NCBI GenBank assembly: GCA_963719645.1
Contig: CAVRCT010000007.1
Span: forward strand, 577,147 to 641,146
Origin: CAVRCT01 sp963719645
GTDB lineage: Bacteria; Pseudomonadota; Gammaproteobacteria; DSM-16500
Direction: 5' to 3'
DNA length: 64,000 bases
Below are positions 62,554 through 64,000 of the stretch, piece by piece. Below the pieces are notes generated by a model. The model searched no databases. It worked only from the letters and a program-made list of their open reading frames with translations, and was not told the origin of the DNA. Position numbers and translations under genes: made by a program. Numbering within the stretch: the first letter of the stretch is position 1; each line of letters begins with the position of its first letter.

Positions 62554-63411
62554 TCATCCATTGCGGGATCGATCAGCAGCAGCCAACGTATTTTTTAATA
62601 AGGTTGCAACAGTCATTGGCCCAACGCCGCCCGGTACCGGCGTGATCCAAGCGGCATTTTTTTCAGCAGACTCAAACTCCACATCACCGGTGAGTGTGCC
62701 ATCACTTAATCGATTCATGCCAACATCGATGACAGTAGCGCCGGGTTTAATCCATTCCCCTTTGATGATATGAGGTTTGCCCGCAGCTGAAACAAGAATA
62801 TCCGCTTGGCGAACATGATTTGCTAAATCTTGAGTAAAGCGATGACAAATCGTGACAGTGCTGCCTGCTAATAATAATTCGAGTGCCATCGGTCTGCCCA
62901 CAATATTGGAAGCACCCACAATGACAGCGTGACGATTTTTATAAACTTGTTGAATGCTATCTAATAAAAACATAATCCCGTAAGAAGTGCAGGGACGCAG
63001 AAGAGGGCGACGTTGTGCGAGGCGACCAAGATTGTAGGGATGAAAGCCATCGACATCTTTGTGCGGATTAATTTTTTCTAATAATTTATCGCTATCAATG
63101 TGTTTCGGCAAAGGCAATTGCAAGAGGATGCCATCGATTTCAGGATTTTCATTTAACTCTTCGATCAGTTGGATCAATTCATTTTCAGTGGTATCGGCGG
63201 GCGGAGTAAAGCTAATGGATTTAATGCCAACTTCATCACACGCATGTTTTTTATGGTGCACATAAATGGCGGAGGCGGGATCATCACCGACTAAGATGAC
63301 AGCAAGTCCGGGTTGACGAAATCCTTGCTTGAGTCGATGTTGGATAGCCGCTGCGATATCAATTCGAATTTCTGCCGCGAGCGCTTTGCCATTTAAAAGT
63401 TTAGCTGTCAT
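62554..63411 (-). CDS. folD: Methylenetetrahydrofolate dehydrogenase/cyclohydrolase
   Basis: The 285-residue bifunctional enzyme interconverts 5,10-methylene- and 10-formyl-tetrahydrofolate. It has YVHHKKHACDEVGI with the catalytic Lys, GILLQLPLPKH, DVDGFHPYNLGRL, the NADP motif GASNIVGRPMALELL and TPVPGGVGPMTVATLL. The ATG at 63411 is preferred over the GTG at 63423 because it gives the usual FolD N-terminus. It ends 15 bases from the stop of the convergent beta-lactamase-like gene. Confidence 0.95.
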   Translation of the reverse strand: MTAKLLNGKALAAEIRIDIAAAIQHRLKQGFRQPGLAVILVGDDPASAIYVHHKKHACDEVGIKSISFTPPADTTENELIQLIEELNENPEIDGILLQLPLPKHIDSDKLLEKINPHKDVDGFHPYNLGRLAQRRPLLRPCTSYGIMFLLDSIQQVYKNRHAVIVGASNIVGRPMALELLLAGSTVTICHRFTQDLANHVRQADILVSAAGKPHIIKGEWIKPGATVIDVGMNRLSDGTLTGDVEFESAEKNAAWITPVPGGVGPMTVATLLKNTLAAADRSRNG

Positions 63412-63504
63412 GGTGTTTTCCACTGAGTAGAGGTTTCATCAAAAAGGTTAGATTATACAGCTTATTGGTGCGAGCGAAAAAAGTAATTTTAGGTATTTTA
63501 ATAA

Positions 63505-63533
63505 TTGACTGCAATGCGTGCCACTAGTATTAT
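63505..63533 (+). promoter_or_regulatory. Strong promoter of the tRNA operon
   Basis: TTGACT (63505-63510), a 17-nt spacer and TATTAT (63528-63533). The bases just after the -10 (GCCAACCC) are G+C-rich, as in promoters under stringent control by ppGpp. tRNA-Pro starts 11 nt after the -10. Confidence 0.8.
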
Positions 63534-63543
63534 GCCAACCCTA

Positions 63544-63617
63544 CGGGGTATAGCGCAGTCTGGTAGCGCGCCTGCTTTGGGAGCAGGATGTCGGGGGTTC
63601 GAATCCCTCTACCCCGA
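63544..63617 (+). tRNA. tRNA-Pro (anticodon TGG)
   Basis: The cloverleaf has acceptor CGGGGTA / TACCCCG, anticodon loop TTTGGGA with TGG at 63578-63580, and T-loop GGTTCGAATCC. CCA is not encoded. Confidence 0.97.
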
Positions 63618-63675
63618 TTGATTCATTGAATAATGAGCAGCGCATCGTTATTGAATGATATAGAATCTCAAATGA

Positions 63676-63752
63676 GCGCCTGTAGCTCATTCGGATAGAG
63701 CATCGGCCTTCTAAGCCGAGGGTAACAGGTTCGAATCCTGTCAGGCGCGCCA
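63676..63752 (+). tRNA. tRNA-Arg (anticodon TCT)
   Basis: Acceptor GCGCCTG / CAGGCGC, anticodon loop CTTCTAA (TCT), T-loop GGTTCGAATCC. The 3' CCA is encoded. It closely follows E. coli tRNA-Arg(TCT). Confidence 0.97.
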
Positions 63753-63809
63753 AATCTAGCAAAGATGTTGCCTGATAGCATCGAAAACAAATTATAGTTC
63801 CGCGTTTAT

Positions 63810-63886
63810 GGTGGACGTAGCTCAGCTGGTAGAGCCCCGGATTGTGATTCCGGTTGTCGCGGGTTCAAGCCCCGTCGTTCACCCCA
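63810..63886 (+). tRNA. tRNA-His (anticodon GTG)
   Basis: The extra 5' G (position -1) pairs with the C before CCA. Acceptor GTGGACG / CGTTCAC has one G-T pair. The anticodon loop is TTGTGAT (GTG), and CCA is encoded. Confidence 0.96.
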
Positions 63887-63892
63887 GTCTTT

Positions 63893-63965
63893 GGGCCGTT
63901 AGCTCAGTTGGTAGAGCAGTTGACTCTTAATCAATAGGTCGTTGGTTCGATCCCAACACGGCCCA
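63893..63965 (+). tRNA. tRNA-Lys (anticodon CTT)
   Basis: Acceptor GGGCCGT / ACGGCCC and anticodon loop CTCTTAA, giving CTT and not the usual TTT. CCA is not encoded. It is the last gene of the four-tRNA cluster. Confidence 0.95.
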
Positions 63966-64000
63966 TCAATAAAATCAATAGGTTACAACACTTTTTTGCG

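Noticed and set aside
63929..63983. AATCAATAGGT present in tRNA-Lys and again 44 bp downstream, possible attachment site
   Set aside because: It is only 11 bp, lies in the anticodon arm and not at the tRNA 3' end, and no integrase is seen. The window ends too soon to judge.
1..64000. CRISPR arrays, insertion sequences or prophage
   Set aside because: No regularly spaced direct repeats, transposase, integrase or phage structural gene is present. All repeats seen are palindromic and non-coding.

Overview
The window is about 64 kb of A+T-rich gammaproteobacterial chromosome. Gene content points to Legionellales (Legionella/Coxiella/Berkiella/Aquicella relatives) but does not fix the genus. The pointers are a LetS/BarA-type hybrid kinase joined to relA and rlmD, a complete phenylalanine/tyrosine to homogentisate pathway, an entericidin, Sel1 repeats, and several large unknown proteins built like Dot/Icm effectors. 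There is no transposase, integrase, phage gene or CRISPR array. The intergenic DNA is instead full of palindromic MITE/REP-like elements of at least four families.

Layout. 1-4.3 kb: a C39-like lipoprotein, a MITE, and the cytochrome bd operon cydP-cydA-cydB-cydX. 4.3-7.1 kb: rhomboid protease, GAF-GGDEF diguanylate cyclase, HMA-MauE fusion. 7.2-11.8 kb: an unknown multi-pass protein, phoB with a sensorless phoR, and a frameshifted effector-like gene. 12.2-15.1 kb: L,D-transpeptidase, lytic transglycosylase, srkA. 15.1-21.6 kb: tyrosine degradation operon hppD-fahA-maiA-hisC-hmgA, divergent from phhA-phhB-entericidin. 22.2-26.9 kb: GHL13-like glycosidase, argE, DUF1622, a Cys/Tyr/His-rich secreted protein, an MFS transporter. 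27.2-29.4 kb: a large unknown protein. 29.5-35.2 kb: TauE-gloB, then GT2, gtrA, an ArnT-like transferase and a YdjC/NaxD-type deacetylase, together resembling a lipid A amino-sugar pathway. 35.3-36.5 kb: cold-shock protein and ttcA. 36.5-41.7 kb: nested repeats and three unknown genes, two of them paralogous. 41.8-52.4 kb: POT transporter, alcohol dehydrogenase, small secreted protein, rlmD-relA-letS, YciO. 53-63.4 kb: another effector-like gene, ahpC-ahpD divergent from oxyR, rocD, a Sel1 protein, a serine beta-lactamase-like protein, folD. 63.5-64 kb: tRNA-Pro, -Arg, -His and -Lys behind a strong promoter.

How it fits together. Phenylalanine is hydroxylated by PhhA with cofactor recycling by PhhB, and tyrosine is then degraded by the divergent operon. 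The hisC-like gene inside that operon supplies the otherwise missing transaminase step. The letS-relA-rlmD operon couples ppGpp synthesis to the sensor that controls the Legionella transmission switch. Four unknown genes (7340, 11775, 41702 and 54737) each carry a PmrA-type direct repeat, TTAA(G/T)-N6-TTAA(G/T), 10-11 nt before a -10-like hexamer. This suggests one effector-like regulon.

Repeats. Family A palindromes (arms containing GACCGTCAGGGAG) lie at stop codons, from directly abutting to about 20 nt away. Family C occurs in two full copies whose 161-bp cores are identical but in opposite orientation. Starts were chosen by eye from ribosome-binding sites, and no database search was possible.
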